A DNA stretch of 64,000 bases, from the NCBI RefSeq assembly GCF_024753285.1, contig NZ_JANUGW010000007.1, positions 186,001-250,000 of the forward strand, written 5' to 3'. Made by a program: the position numbers and the translations under genes. Source of the stretch: Massilia pinisoli (GTDB lineage Bacteria > Pseudomonadota > Gammaproteobacteria > Burkholderiales > Burkholderiaceae_D). Below the pieces are notes generated by a model, which saw only the letters and a program-made list of their open reading frames with translations, searched no databases and was not told where the DNA came from. Every line of letters starts with the position of its first letter. Position 1 is the first letter of the stretch. Below are positions 36,806 through 45,420 of this stretch, piece after piece.

Positions 36806-37611
36806 AGACGACGAAGTGCACGGTTGCCGCCGTACAGATGGTGTCGACGCCAAATGTCGACGAGAACATCGCCACCGCACGCCGCCTGGTCGGCGATGCC
36901 GCCGCGCGCGGCGCCACCCTGGTCACCTTGCCCGAATACTGGCCCATCATGGGCATGACGGACAGGGACAAGGTCGGCCACGCGGAACAGCCGGGCGACG
37001 GGCCCATCCAGGATGCGCTCGCGGCGCTGGCCCGCGAACACGGCATCTGGCTCATCGGCGGCACCTTGCCTCTCGTGTCCGGCGATGCCGGCCGCGTGCT
37101 GAACACGACGCTCGTCTACGACCCGCAAGGACGGCACGTGGGCCGCTACGACAAGATCCACCTGTTCGGCTTCAGCAAGGGCGACGAATCGTATGACGAA
37201 GCCCGCACCATCGTGCCGGGCGAAACGATCGGCAGCTTCGAGGCGCCGTTCGGCAAGGTCGGGCTGGCGATCTGCTACGACCTCCGTTTCCCGGAACTGT
37301 TCCGCGCGATGGGCGAGTGCGCGCTGATCGTCGTGCCGGCCGCGTTCACGCACACGACGGGCCTGGCGCACTGGGAAGTCCTGCTGCGCGCCCGCGCCAT
37401 CGAGAACCAGTGCTACGTGCTGGCTTCGGCCCAGGGCGGCACGCACGAGAACGGCCGCCGCACGTTCGGCCACAGCATGCTCATCGATCCGTGGGGCGTC
37501 GTGAAGGACGTGTTGCCGGAAGGCGAGGGCGTCGTCAGCGGCGAGATCGATCCCGCGTACCTCGCGAGCGTACGCGAGAGTTTGCCGGCACTGAAACACC
37601 GCAAACTCTGA
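36802..37611 (+). CDS. carbon-nitrogen hydrolase, Nit/omega-amidase type
   Basis: A 269-residue amidase of the nitrilase superfamily. The catalytic triad is visible: Glu45 in LPEYWP, Lys118 in GRYDKIHLF and Cys158 in [10 protein letters not shown]. The close match to the Nit1/Nit2 pattern suggests deaminated glutathione amidase or omega-amidase activity (inference). The ATG overlaps the yhdP stop by 4 bp, with AAGGGAGCC just upstream. It is followed 43 bp later by tldD, and yhdP-nit-tldD is a conserved order in betaproteobacteria. Confidence 0.92.
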   Translation: MKTTKCTVAAVQMVSTPNVDENIATARRLVGDAAARGATLVTLPEYWPIMGMTDRDKVGHAEQPGDGPIQDALAALAREHGIWLIGGTLPLVSGDAGRVLNTTLVYDPQGRHVGRYDKIHLFGFSKGDESYDEARTIVPGETIGSFEAPFGKVGLAICYDLRFPELFRAMGECALIVVPAAFTHTTGLAHWEVLLRARAIENQCYVLASAQGGTHENGRRTFGHSMLIDPWGVVKDVLPEGEGVVSGEIDPAYLASVRESLPALKHRKL

Positions 37612-37654
37612 CGTATGGCACAATGCCCTATCCTCATTTGAAAGACCCGACGCA

Positions 37655-39115
37655 ATGACTCCATTCGAACCGAATCTCTCTTCCCTCGCCGTCGCGCGCG
37701 ACGTCCTGTTGACGCCATTCGGGCTCGACGAAGGCAAGCTGATCACGACGCTGGGGACCATGTTCACGCACAAGGTCGACTACGCCGACCTGTATTTCCA
37801 GTTCACCAAGAGCGAAGGCTGGAGCCTGGAAGAAGGCATCGTCAAGAGCGGCAGCTTCTCGATCGACCAGGGCGTCGGCGTGCGCGCCGTGTCGGGCGAC
37901 AAGACCGCGTTCTCGTATTCCGACGAGATTTCGCAGGCCGCGCTGCTGGACGCCGCCGCCGCCACGCGCACGATCGCGCGTGCGGGCGCGGGACGCGTGA
38001 AAGTCGCGTCGAGCATCCAGCCCAGCGGCGGCCGCGCGCTGTACCTGCCGAACGATCCGCTGGCCTCGCTCGACGCGACGGCGAAAGTCGCCTTGCTGGA
38101 GCGCGTGGAAAAGATCGCGCGCGCCAAGGACCCGCGCGTCGTGCAGGTGATGGCCGGCCTGGCCGGCGAGTATGACGTCGTGCTCGTCGTGCGCAGCGAC
38201 GGCGTGCTGGCGGCCGACATCCGTCCGCTCGTGCGCGTGTCCGTCACCGTCATCGCCGAGCAGAACGGCCGGCGCGAGATCGGCTCGTCGGGCGGCGGCG
38301 GCCGCTACGACTACGGCTATTTCAGCGACGCGCTGCTGGAACAATACGCGAACGAAGCCGTGCAGGCGGCGCTCGTGAACCTGGAAGCGCGTCCGGCCCC
38401 CGCCGGTCCGATGACCATCGTGCTCGGCCCGGGCTGGCCCGGCGTGCTGCTGCACGAAGCGGTCGGCCACGGCCTCGAAGGCGACTTCAACCGCAAGGGT
38501 TCGTCCGCCTATGCCGGCATGATCGGCCAGCGCGTCGCCGCCAAGGGTGTGACGGTCGTCGACGACGGCACCTTGAAGGACCGCCGCGGTTCCCTCAACA
38601 TGGACGACGAGGGCAACGCCACCCAGTGCACGACGCTGATCGAAGACGGCATCCTGAAGGGCTATATCCAGGACACCATGAACGCGCGCCTGATGAAGAT
38701 GCCCGTGACGGGCAATGCCCGCCGCGAATCGTTCGCCCACCTGCCGATGCCGCGCATGACGAACACGTACATGCTCGCGGGCGACAAGGACCCGGCCGAG
38801 ATCCTCGCGTCGGTCAAGAACGGCCTGTACGCGGTGAACTTCGGCGGCGGCCAGGTCGACATCACGAACGGCAAGTTCGTGTTCTCGGCCAGCGAGGCCT
38901 ATATGATCGAGAACGGCAAGGTCACGTATCCGGTGAAGGGCGCCACCTTGATCGGCAACGGTCCGGACACGATGAACCGCATCTCGATGATCGGCAACGA
39001 CATGCGCCTGGACTCGGGCGTGGGCGTGTGCGGCAAGGAAGGCCAGAGCGTGCCGGTAGGCGTGGGCCAGCCCACCTTGCGCATCGACGGCGTGACCGTC
39101 GGCGGCACGGCCTGA
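37655..39115 (+). CDS. tldD: TldD metalloprotease subunit
   Basis: A 486-residue protein. The zinc motif HEAVGH starts at His267 and the downstream segments ([13 protein letters not shown], then [14 protein letters not shown]) match the family. TldD pairs with TldE (PmbA) to degrade unfolded peptides and to trim some microcin-like and CcdA substrates; pmbA is not in this window. It follows the Nit-type gene and is probably in the yhdP operon. Confidence 0.96.
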   Translation: MTPFEPNLSSLAVARDVLLTPFGLDEGKLITTLGTMFTHKVDYADLYFQFTKSEGWSLEEGIVKSGSFSIDQGVGVRAVSGDKTAFSYSDEISQAALLDAAAATRTIARAGAGRVKVASSIQPSGGRALYLPNDPLASLDATAKVALLERVEKIARAKDPRVVQVMAGLAGEYDVVLVVRSDGVLAADIRPLVRVSVTVIAEQNGRREIGSSGGGGRYDYGYFSDALLEQYANEAVQAALVNLEARPAPAGPMTIVLGPGWPGVLLHEAVGHGLEGDFNRKGSSAYAGMIGQRVAAKGVTVVDDGTLKDRRGSLNMDDEGNATQCTTLIEDGILKGYIQDTMNARLMKMPVTGNARRESFAHLPMPRMTNTYMLAGDKDPAEILASVKNGLYAVNFGGGQVDITNGKFVFSASEAYMIENGKVTYPVKGATLIGNGPDTMNRISMIGNDMRLDSGVGVCGKEGQSVPVGVGQPTLRIDGVTVGGTA

Positions 39116-39162
39116 CCACGGCCGCCCGCGCGATGGCATCCGCCTTCGCCGCGCCCTGCTCC

Positions 39163-39933
39163 ATGACGCCCGCCCCGCGCGGGCGTTTGTTCTTGCGGGC
39201 CGCCATCGCGGCGTGCGCCGTGTCGATGCTGCCTCCGTGCGCCGCGGCCGACGAGCACGCGAACGTGGTCACCCGCTTCGGCCCGGTCGAGACGCAGCCC
39301 GGCCCCGACCGAACCGACATCCGCTTCCGTGGCGCGTCGCTGGGGCAGGTCGACGGCAACGCGAGCCTCGTCAAGTTGTCCGTGCAGGACGATGCGGACT
39401 ACGTGCTCGTCGATACGGCGTTGCCCGATCCACAGTGCCGGCACCGTTTCACGCTGTTGCAGATCGGGCCCGGCGATGAAGCGACGATGTCGCAGCCGTT
39501 CGGCGATTGCCTGACCGGCTTCGGCGCCCGCCGCGCCGGCGACAAACTGATCGTCCAACTGGCGCAGGAGGGCACGGGCGAGGTGCACGAGTTCGTGTGG
39601 ATGCAGGATCGCATGAAGGAACTCACGAACGTGCTCACGCGCTGCGACGCGGCCCAGCTCACGGCCGCGTCGCGCTGGCTGCCCGTGGCCGCCGGGCAGG
39701 CCGGCCGCGTCGTCACCGGCACCGGCCGCGCCTGGTTCCACACGGCGCCGCTGGACGAGTGCAAGCTGCCGCAGCTGTTCATCGTTCCGGGTGATGTGCT
39801 GACCGTCCTGCACACGTATGGCGATTTCGCGGACGTCGCGTACCGCAATCCGCGCACGGGGCGCGAAGCCAGCGGCTGGATCAAACTCGACCGGCTCGCG
39901 CCGACGCGGACGCCATCGGATACGCCCTTGTGA
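39163..39933 (+). CDS. exported protein of unknown function, SH3-like C terminus possible
   Basis: About 256 residues with a signal peptide (RAAIAACAVSMLPPCAAA). The mature part has paired Cys residues (PQCRHRF, GDCLTGF, RCDAAQ, DECKLPQ) that could form disulfides. The C terminus (LTVLHTYGDFADVAYRNP then SGWIKLDRL) resembles bacterial SH3-type domains. No family was recognised. An in-frame ATG at 39133 is an alternative start; neither has a clear ribosome site. It lies 47 bp after tldD in the same direction. Confidence 0.65.
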   Translation: MTPAPRGRLFLRAAIAACAVSMLPPCAAADEHANVVTRFGPVETQPGPDRTDIRFRGASLGQVDGNASLVKLSVQDDADYVLVDTALPDPQCRHRFTLLQIGPGDEATMSQPFGDCLTGFGARRAGDKLIVQLAQEGTGEVHEFVWMQDRMKELTNVLTRCDAAQLTAASRWLPVAAGQAGRVVTGTGRAWFHTAPLDECKLPQLFIVPGDVLTVLHTYGDFADVAYRNPRTGREASGWIKLDRLAPTRTPSDTPL

Positions 39934-39974
39934 CACACTGGCTCCGACCGATCTACCATCGCAAGGAGCGCAAC

Positions 39975-40169
39975 ATGGCCAACGATCAAGCACAATCGCC
40001 GCAGACCCCTGCACCGCAGGGGCAACCACCGGCGCAGCAAAAGGGTCAGCAAGACACGCAGCAGCCTACCGACTTCGACGGCCTCGAGGGCAAGAAACCG
40101 GAAGAGCTGACGCCGGAAGAGCTGCGGTGGATGGCCGACACCATGCCGGGCGAAGGGCCTGGAGACTAG
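39975..40169 (+). CDS. small hydrophilic protein of unknown function
   Basis: A 64-residue protein starting MANDQAQSPQTPAPQGQP. It has a strong ribosome site (AAGGAGCGCAAC) before the ATG, which supports translation. The first half is Gln/Pro-rich and likely disordered; the second half is acidic (LEGKKPEELTPEELRWM) and probably helical. No known family. It follows the exported protein gene by 41 bp and ends 14 bp before the convergent effector-like gene. Confidence 0.6.
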   Translation: MANDQAQSPQTPAPQGQPPAQQKGQQDTQQPTDFDGLEGKKPEELTPEELRWMADTMPGEGPGD

Positions 40170-40183
40170 TCCGGATCTGTCCT

Positions 40184-40870
40184 TCAGCCACGCAGATGGC
40201 GCATGATGAATTCGTCGTGCGAAGGGTAAGTGTCGTCCTCGGAATCGGATTGCACCTCTCTCAGCAGTTGCCCGGCCTGCTTTGTCGATACATCGTGTCC
40301 GGCCCTCTGCAATTCGGCGCGAAAGACCTTGGCATTGGCGCCTGCCGGGCTGTGTTTTGAACCCAGTACGTGCGCGGGGGGAATCGAGTCCCGGGTGCGC
40401 AGCGCAGGCCCCTCGGAATAGGGGTCCTGCTCCAGATGAACGTTGTTTGCAACGCCAATCGTGCGCACGAGCGCCGGCTGATCAGGGTCGGCGTACATTG
40501 CAAAGTCTTTCGCCATCTGGCGGCTGCTCGACAAGTAGTGGTGTTCGCTCGATGCGGTGACCCCACCACGACTGAATCGCATCATGAAATTGCCGCCGCC
40601 GCCCTCCGTCGCGCCGTCGCTTTTGCGATCCATCCGGAAGCCGCTTTTGCGTATCGACGGCACGTGCTCGCGCTTTGTTCCGTGGTAGAGCGTGCTGCCT
40701 TCGTACACGCGCCTCGCAAGCGGGACCAGGCCGCCGAGAGCCCCGTCAGGACGGGATGTCCGTGACGACGAGGCCCGATTGTTCCGCTTTTCAACGTCCG
40801 CTTCGTATCCATCGGACTCATAGGTGGCCGGAGCGTGCGTCCCGCCAGTTTTAGAGATACAGCCGCCCAT
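40184..40870 (-). CDS. candidate type III secreted effector with N-myristoylation signal and ADP-ribosyltransferase-like motifs
   Basis: A 228-residue protein not matching the surrounding core genes. Seen directly: it starts MGGCISKTGG, a eukaryote-type N-myristoylation motif with Gly2 and a palmitoylatable Cys4; residues 1-45 are Ser/Thr/Gly-rich and polar; LYHGT at 61-65 and HHYLSSSRQMAKDFAMYA-like sequence from about 110 resemble the His and Tyr/STS motifs of H-Y-E ADP-ribosyltransferases; IPPAHVLG at 164-170 has Ala where relatives often have Glu. There is no signal peptide. GC is about 60% in 300 bases counted, below its neighbours. A PIP box stands upstream. Effector role is inferred; the exact family is not assigned, though XopAI/HopO-type effectors are the nearest idea. 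Confidence 0.7.
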   Translation of the reverse strand: MGGCISKTGGTHAPATYESDGYEADVEKRNNRASSSRTSRPDGALGGLVPLARRVYEGSTLYHGTKREHVPSIRKSGFRMDRKSDGATEGGGGNFMMRFSRGGVTASSEHHYLSSSRQMAKDFAMYADPDQPALVRTIGVANNVHLEQDPYSEGPALRTRDSIPPAHVLGSKHSPAGANAKVFRAELQRAGHDVSTKQAGQLLREVQSDSEDDTYPSHDEFIMRHLRG

Positions 40871-40901
40871 AGCGATTCCGAGGTTGGTTGACGAAGGGCT
40901 C

Positions 40902-40963
40902 AATGTAAGTCCGTTCCCGGGAAGGCTGGGCACGCGTGGCGAAAAAACGTGCGCCGTTCCGAA
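40902..40963 (-). promoter_or_regulatory. PIP/hrpII box and -10-like element of the effector gene
   Basis: On the minus strand TTCGG-N15-TTCGC occupies 40963-40939, an exact match to the plant-inducible-promoter box (TTCGB-N15-TTCGB) bound by HrpX/HrpB. TACATT (YANNNT type) begins 32 bases further on, at 40907-40902, the spacing typical of functional HrpX promoters. It lies about 32 bp before the ATG at 40870. The region is between the TBDR 5 stop and the effector-like gene. Confidence 0.72.
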
Positions 40964-40980
40964 GGCATGTGTGCGCGATG

Positions 40981-43842
40981 TCAGAAGGAATAGCGTGCCC
41001 CCAGCGAGTAATAGCGACCGCGCGCACCCTCGTAGTCGAGCGGGTTGTAGGACTGGGCACCGTAGGTCAGCGGATCGAGCGGCGCGATCTTGTCGAGCAG
41101 GTTCTGCACGGAGCCGAACAACTCCCAGCGCTCTTGCGGTTTCCAGCGGACCACCAGGTCGACCGTCGTGAACGACGCCAGTTCGCAGCCGCTCGGCGCG
41201 TCGGCACCGTTGGCGAACGTCACGGCGCAGCCGCTCGGATCGCCCTTGAAGAAACGATCCTCGAGCTTGCCCCGATAGTTCACGTTGGCCGACACGCGCC
41301 AGTTCTCGCGGTCCCAGCCGAGCCGCAGGTTGACGCGGTTGGACGGCGTGCCCGTGCAGTTGGTGACGTCGCAGTTGCCGTGCGTGCCCGCGAAGTCGCG
41401 CGACGTGCCGTCCTGCTCCGTGCGCAGCCATTCGTAGATGTGCGTGTACTTGACGTCGAACGTGGCGTTGCCCCACGCGTCGGGCAGGCGGTGGTTGTAG
41501 CGTGCGTCGACGTCGACACCGCGCACGGTGCTTTGCGCCGAGTTGACGTAGCGCGTGAGCACGGCCGTGATGGCACCCGGGTCGCCCGGGATCGCGCTCA
41601 CGCTCGTGGGGTCGCGCACGACGTGGCCGGCGGCGATGGCGGCATCGACCTGTTCCTGGTTGATCTCGTTCTTGCGCTTGATCTTCCAGTAGTCGACGGA
41701 GATGCTCGTGCGCGGCAGCGGGTCCCAGATGGCGCCCAGCGTGTAGCTCTTCGACCGTTCCGGCGACAAGGCCGGATTCGGCGACGTGATCAGCGCGATG
41801 GAGGCCGGGTTGCAGCTGCTGACGACGCCCAGCGCGCACCGGACGGGGTCGGACGCGGTCGAGAAGGCGGCGAGCCCGCCCACGCCGTTCTCGGCCGGAC
41901 TCGGTGCGCGGAAGCCGCGCGCGAACGTGCCGCGCAGCGCGAATGCGCGGGTCGGCGTCCACTTCAGGCCGAACTTCGGTGTCCACGACTTGCCCACGTC
42001 CGTGAAGTGGTCGTAGCGCAGGGCGGCCGACGCTTCGACGTTGTAGGCGAACGGCGCCAGCGCCTCGCCGTAGAGGGCGAACACGTTGCGTGCGCCGCTG
42101 TACGCGGAATAGCCCAGGCCGATGATGTTGCCGCGCTCCGTGCCCGTCGTCGGCTGCAGTTGCGTCATTTCGTGGCGGAATTCCGTGCCCACGGCCAGGC
42201 CCAGGTTGCCGGCCAGGTAGGGCATGCCGCCGAATTCACGCGTGGCCTTGAAGTCGATCTGGGCCACCTTCGTCCTGGCGGCGTTGGTGATGGGCGGCGA
42301 CAGGGCGGCGTACAAGGCCGGCGAATTCAGGCTGGCGTTCTCGGCGATGCGCCAGACGGTGCCCGGCGGCAGCGCCGCATAGGCCGGGTTGACCATCGCC
42401 GCCGCCACGTTGTCCGCCGACGGATTGAGCAGGGCGAACGCCACGTCGCGCCGCAGGTAGCCGGTCGCGTGGTTGCTCACGTGGTTCTGCGAGAAGAGCA
42501 GGGCCGAGTCCCAGTCCCAGCCGTACTGCGTGCCCTTGGCGCCGCCGAGCCAGCGGATGAAGTTGGAATCGATGTTCGACACGCGCGGGCCCACGTCGGC
42601 CGCCAGGTAGCGCACGCGCGCGGCGGTGCCGAAATACGGGTTGTCGGGGTGTGTCGGGCCCAGCTGGACGACGGCATTGTTGACGGGCCCGCCGGGATAG
42701 CCGACGGACGCACTGACGGTCGATGGCGTCGTCGAGGAATCCGTCTGGCTCGTGTACCAGTTGAGCTCGCTGTACAGCTGGACTACCGGGCTCAGCTGCC
42801 ACGTGCCGCGCAGGAAGACGCTCACGTTTTCCTGCTTCGGCTCGATCTGGTTGTAGAGCTGGGCCGCGTCGATCAGGCAGCCGCCGCCGGGGTCGCCCTG
42901 CGGGTGGTTCGTGAAGTTCGAGCACGCCGCGCCGGGGAACAGGCGGGTGAAGCCGGGCGCGGCGAGGTTCCCGCGGTTGTAGTAATTGGTCGGGTCGGCC
43001 GGGTTGCGCACGTTGCCGTTGATGGCGCTGCCGGCCGTGCCGGTGCCGGGCAGGATCGCGCCCGTGCCGCCCAGCGCCTGGTCGGCCGAATAGCCCCACG
43101 GGCGCAGGTCGTTGCGGCCGATCCAGTCGCGGTCGGTGCGGTCGCGGTACCAGATCTCGTCGAATTTCTTGTACTCGAGGCTGAACAGGACGTTGTAGCG
43201 GTCGGCGTCGAGGCTGCCGATGCCCTTGGTGAACGCGACGTTGGTGCGGTTGCCGATCCAGTTGCGGCCGGCGCTGCGCTGTACGCGCACCGTGTTGCCC
43301 TGGAAGTCGCGGCGCAGGATGATGTTGACGACACCCGCGATGGCATCGGAGCCGTAGATGGCGGAGGCGCCATCCTTCAGGATCTCGACGCGCTCGACGG
43401 CATCCGTCGGGATCACGTTCAGGTCGGTGAACTGCTTCTGGCCGTCGTCGGCGAGGCCGTACGGCGCCATGCGCCGCCCGTTCATCAGCACCAGGGTGGA
43501 CGCCGCGCCCAGCCCGCGCAGCGAAATGCCGGACGCGCCGGCGGCGAAGCCGTTGCCGAACGTCGTCGGCACGGAGCCCTGGTTGTCGACGGCCAGCGTC
43601 TGCAGCAGCTCGGCCACGGTGGCCTTGCCGGAGCGTTCGATGTCGGCCCGGTTGACGGTGATGACGGAGGAGGCCGTTTCGGCCTCGGAGCGGCGGATGT
43701 TCGAGCCGGTGATCTCGACGCGCGGTATGGGCTTCGGCGCCGCTTCCTGGGCCAATACCGGCGCCGCCAGGATCGCCATGCCGACGGCGCCCCCGCCCGC
43801 GAACAGGCGTCGGATCGATCGGGATATCGAGGTTTCAGTCAT
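40981..43842 (-). CDS. TonB-dependent outer-membrane receptor (TBDR 5)
   Basis: A 953-residue receptor. The signal peptide is cleaved near VLA-Q (residue 31); next come RVEITGSNIRRSEAETASSV and a plug with LVLMNGRRMAPYGLADDGQ and EILKDGASAIYGSDAIAGVVN. The barrel ends GARYSF with terminal Phe. It is most similar by eye to TBDR 6 (shared PYGLADDGQKQFTDL/PFARADDGQKSFTDL region and matching C termini), suggesting a duplication pair flanking aroG. The ATG at 43842 follows a GGAG; the frame is open to 43965. No terminator separates it from the effector-like gene, but that gene has its own promoter. Confidence 0.92.
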   Translation of the reverse strand: MTETSISRSIRRLFAGGGAVGMAILAAPVLAQEAAPKPIPRVEITGSNIRRSEAETASSVITVNRADIERSGKATVAELLQTLAVDNQGSVPTTFGNGFAAGASGISLRGLGAASTLVLMNGRRMAPYGLADDGQKQFTDLNVIPTDAVERVEILKDGASAIYGSDAIAGVVNIILRRDFQGNTVRVQRSAGRNWIGNRTNVAFTKGIGSLDADRYNVLFSLEYKKFDEIWYRDRTDRDWIGRNDLRPWGYSADQALGGTGAILPGTGTAGSAINGNVRNPADPTNYYNRGNLAAPGFTRLFPGAACSNFTNHPQGDPGGGCLIDAAQLYNQIEPKQENVSVFLRGTWQLSPVVQLYSELNWYTSQTDSSTTPSTVSASVGYPGGPVNNAVVQLGPTHPDNPYFGTAARVRYLAADVGPRVSNIDSNFIRWLGGAKGTQYGWDWDSALLFSQNHVSNHATGYLRRDVAFALLNPSADNVAAAMVNPAYAALPPGTVWRIAENASLNSPALYAALSPPITNAARTKVAQIDFKATREFGGMPYLAGNLGLAVGTEFRHEMTQLQPTTGTERGNIIGLGYSAYSGARNVFALYGEALAPFAYNVEASAALRYDHFTDVGKSWTPKFGLKWTPTRAFALRGTFARGFRAPSPAENGVGGLAAFSTASDPVRCALGVVSSCNPASIALITSPNPALSPERSKSYTLGAIWDPLPRTSISVDYWKIKRKNEINQEQVDAAIAAGHVVRDPTSVSAIPGDPGAITAVLTRYVNSAQSTVRGVDVDARYNHRLPDAWGNATFDVKYTHIYEWLRTEQDGTSRDFAGTHGNCDVTNCTGTPSNRVNLRLGWDRENWRVSANVNYRGKLEDRFFKGDPSGCAVTFANGADAPSGCELASFTTVDLVVRWKPQERWELFGSVQNLLDKIAPLDPLTYGAQSYNPLDYEGARGRYYSLGARYSF

Positions 43843-44038
43843 GTCCAGACTCCATTGCGTTGAGGGATGGTCGACCCGGTGTGCATGGCCGGGACTCGCT
43901 GCGACTTTTGCATCCCAATCGCATAGACGACTGATATCTCTCAAGTGTGTGCGGGACGAGGGCATAACGTGTCGGCTTGACGCAACCGATCGCCTGTATA
44001 GGCAACCGTAACCGACAGATCACAGCACAAATAAAGTC

Positions 44039-44068
44039 TTGCCAACGTCGATGCAATGTTGTTATAGT
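44039..44068 (+). promoter_or_regulatory. sigma-70 promoter of the aroG leader
   Basis: TTGCCA (44039-44044), an 18-bp spacer and TATAGT (44063-44068) predict a start near 44075, about 18 bases before the leader-peptide ATG. Confidence 0.65.
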
Positions 44069-44092
44069 CAATCGACCCTATCGGAACTTCAC

Positions 44093-44161
44093 ATGCGCAA
44101 CGCCGTTTTCTTTACCTTTCATTTTTGGTTTAGCCATTCCAGCCCAACGGCGGTGGAGTAG
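44093..44161 (+). CDS. aroG attenuator leader peptide, Phe-rich with one Trp
   Basis: A 22-codon frame, MRNAVFFTFHFWFSHSSPTA then VE and a TAG stop, too short for normal gene finders. Five of eight residues from 6 to 13 are Phe and one is Trp, as in the pheA, pheS and trp leader peptides of enteric bacteria. GGAACTTCAC lies just before the ATG. Ribosome stalling at the Phe/Trp codons (44108-44131) would report charged tRNA-Phe and perhaps tRNA-Trp. Its stop codon lies directly after RNA segment 2 of the attenuator, as the model requires. Confidence 0.82.
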   Translation: MRNAVFFTFHFWFSHSSPTAVE

Positions 44162-44238
44162 CGGCAGGTTCACGCAGTAACAGAACAGAGTCCGACACAA
44201 GAATCCAGAAGACCGCCGAGCAGGCGGTCTTTTTTTTT
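44101..44238 (+). terminator. transcription attenuator of aroG
   Basis: Four segments can pair in the classical way. Segment 1 CGCCGTT (44101-44107) pairs with segment 2 AACGGCG (44146-44152). Segment 2 CGGCGGT (44148-44154) pairs instead with segment 3 ACCGCCG (44212-44218) as antiterminator. Segment 3 AAGACCGCC (44209-44217) pairs with segment 4 GGCGGTCTT (44223-44231) to form the terminator, ending in nine T residues (44230-44238). Stalling in the Phe codons frees segment 2 and allows read-through; rapid translation covers segment 2 and gives termination. Confidence 0.82.
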
Positions 44239-44278
44239 ACGCCCCAGAATTTAACCAGATCAAGAACGGAGAACAGCA

Positions 44279-45340
44279 ATGCCTCGCACCGACGACTTAC
44301 GCATCCGCGAAATGAAGGAACTGACGCCGCCCTCGCACCTGATCCGCGAATTCCCCGTGACCCCGGAGGCGGAACAGACTGCGTCGCAGGCGCGCGTGGC
44401 GCTGCATCGCATCCTGCACGGCCAGGACGACCGCGTGATGGTCGTGATCGGCCCGTGCTCGATCCACGATCCCAAAGCCGCGATGGAATATGCCCGCCGC
44501 CTCGTCGAGCAGCGCCACCGCTTCGTCGGCGAGCTGGAAATCGTCATGCGCGTCTACTTCGAGAAGCCGCGCACGACGGTCGGCTGGAAGGGTCTGATCA
44601 ACGACCCGTACATGGACAACAGCTTCCGCATCAACGACGGCCTGCGCATGGCGCGCGAGCTGCTGCGCGACATCAACGAACTGGGCCTGCCGGCCGGCAC
44701 CGAATTCCTCGACGTGATCAGCCCGCAGTACATCGCCGACCTGATCAGCTGGGGCGCGATCGGCGCGCGCACGACGGAATCGCAGGTGCACCGCGAGCTG
44801 GCGTCGGGCCTGTCGTGCCCGGTCGGCTTCAAGAATGGTACCGACGGCAACCTCAAGATCGCGGCCGATGCGATCAAGGCGGCGTCGCAGCCGCACCACT
44901 TCCTGTCCGTGACGAAGGGTGGCCACTCGGCGATCGTGTCGACGGCGGGCAACGAGGACTGCCACATCATCCTGCGCGGCGGCAAGGCGCCGAACTACGA
45001 CGCCGCCAGCGTCGAGGACGCGTGCAAGCAGCTGGCCGCCAACGGCCTCGCGAGCCGCCTGATGATCGATGCGTCGCACGCCAACAGCAGCAAGAATCCG
45101 CAGAACCAGGTGCCCGTGTGCGCGGACATCGGCAACCAGATCGCGGGCGGCGACACGCGCATCGTCGGTGTGATGGTCGAGTCGCACCTCGTCGGCGGCC
45201 GCCAGGACCTCGTGCCGGGCAAGGAGCTGACGTACGGGCAGTCCGTCACGGACGGTTGCATCGATTGGGAGACGAGTGTCGCGGTGCTGGAAAACCTGGC
45301 GGACAGCGTGCGCCGCCGGCGCCTGCGCGACGACGCCTGA
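44279..45340 (+). CDS. aroG: class I DAHP synthase (3-deoxy-7-phosphoheptulonate synthase)
   Basis: A 353-residue enzyme that condenses phosphoenolpyruvate and erythrose 4-phosphate, the first step of aromatic amino acid synthesis. The family motifs VIGPCSIHDPKAAMEYA, FEKPRTTVGWKGLINDP, and DASHANSSKNP are intact. The leader peptide and attenuator upstream imply repression when Phe (and possibly Trp) is abundant; the enzyme may also be feedback-inhibited, but the isoenzyme type cannot be read from sequence alone. ACGGAGAAC precedes the ATG. It ends in a terminator shared with TBDR 6. Confidence 0.95.
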   Translation: MPRTDDLRIREMKELTPPSHLIREFPVTPEAEQTASQARVALHRILHGQDDRVMVVIGPCSIHDPKAAMEYARRLVEQRHRFVGELEIVMRVYFEKPRTTVGWKGLINDPYMDNSFRINDGLRMARELLRDINELGLPAGTEFLDVISPQYIADLISWGAIGARTTESQVHRELASGLSCPVGFKNGTDGNLKIAADAIKAASQPHHFLSVTKGGHSAIVSTAGNEDCHIILRGGKAPNYDAASVEDACKQLAANGLASRLMIDASHANSSKNPQNQVPVCADIGNQIAGGDTRIVGVMVESHLVGGRQDLVPGKELTYGQSVTDGCIDWETSVAVLENLADSVRRRRLRDDA

Positions 45341-45360
45341 GTCCAACCTGGCGTGACGTA

Positions 45361-45400
45361 AAAAAACCGCCGCCGGCCTCGCAGCCGGCGGCGGTTTTTT
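45361..45400. terminator. bidirectional terminator between aroG and TBDR 6
   Basis: AAAAAACCGCCGCCGGC pairs perfectly with GCCGGCGGCGGTTTTTT over 17 bp with a 6-base loop. The flanking A and T runs let it serve both converging genes. Confidence 0.93.
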
Positions 45401-45420
45401 CATGGTACGCGTTCAGCCGA

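Noticed and set aside
40981..43842. Joining the effector-like gene and TBDR 5 into one unit
   Set aside because: The two are on the same strand but a complete hrp-type promoter stands between them, and the composition and functions differ.
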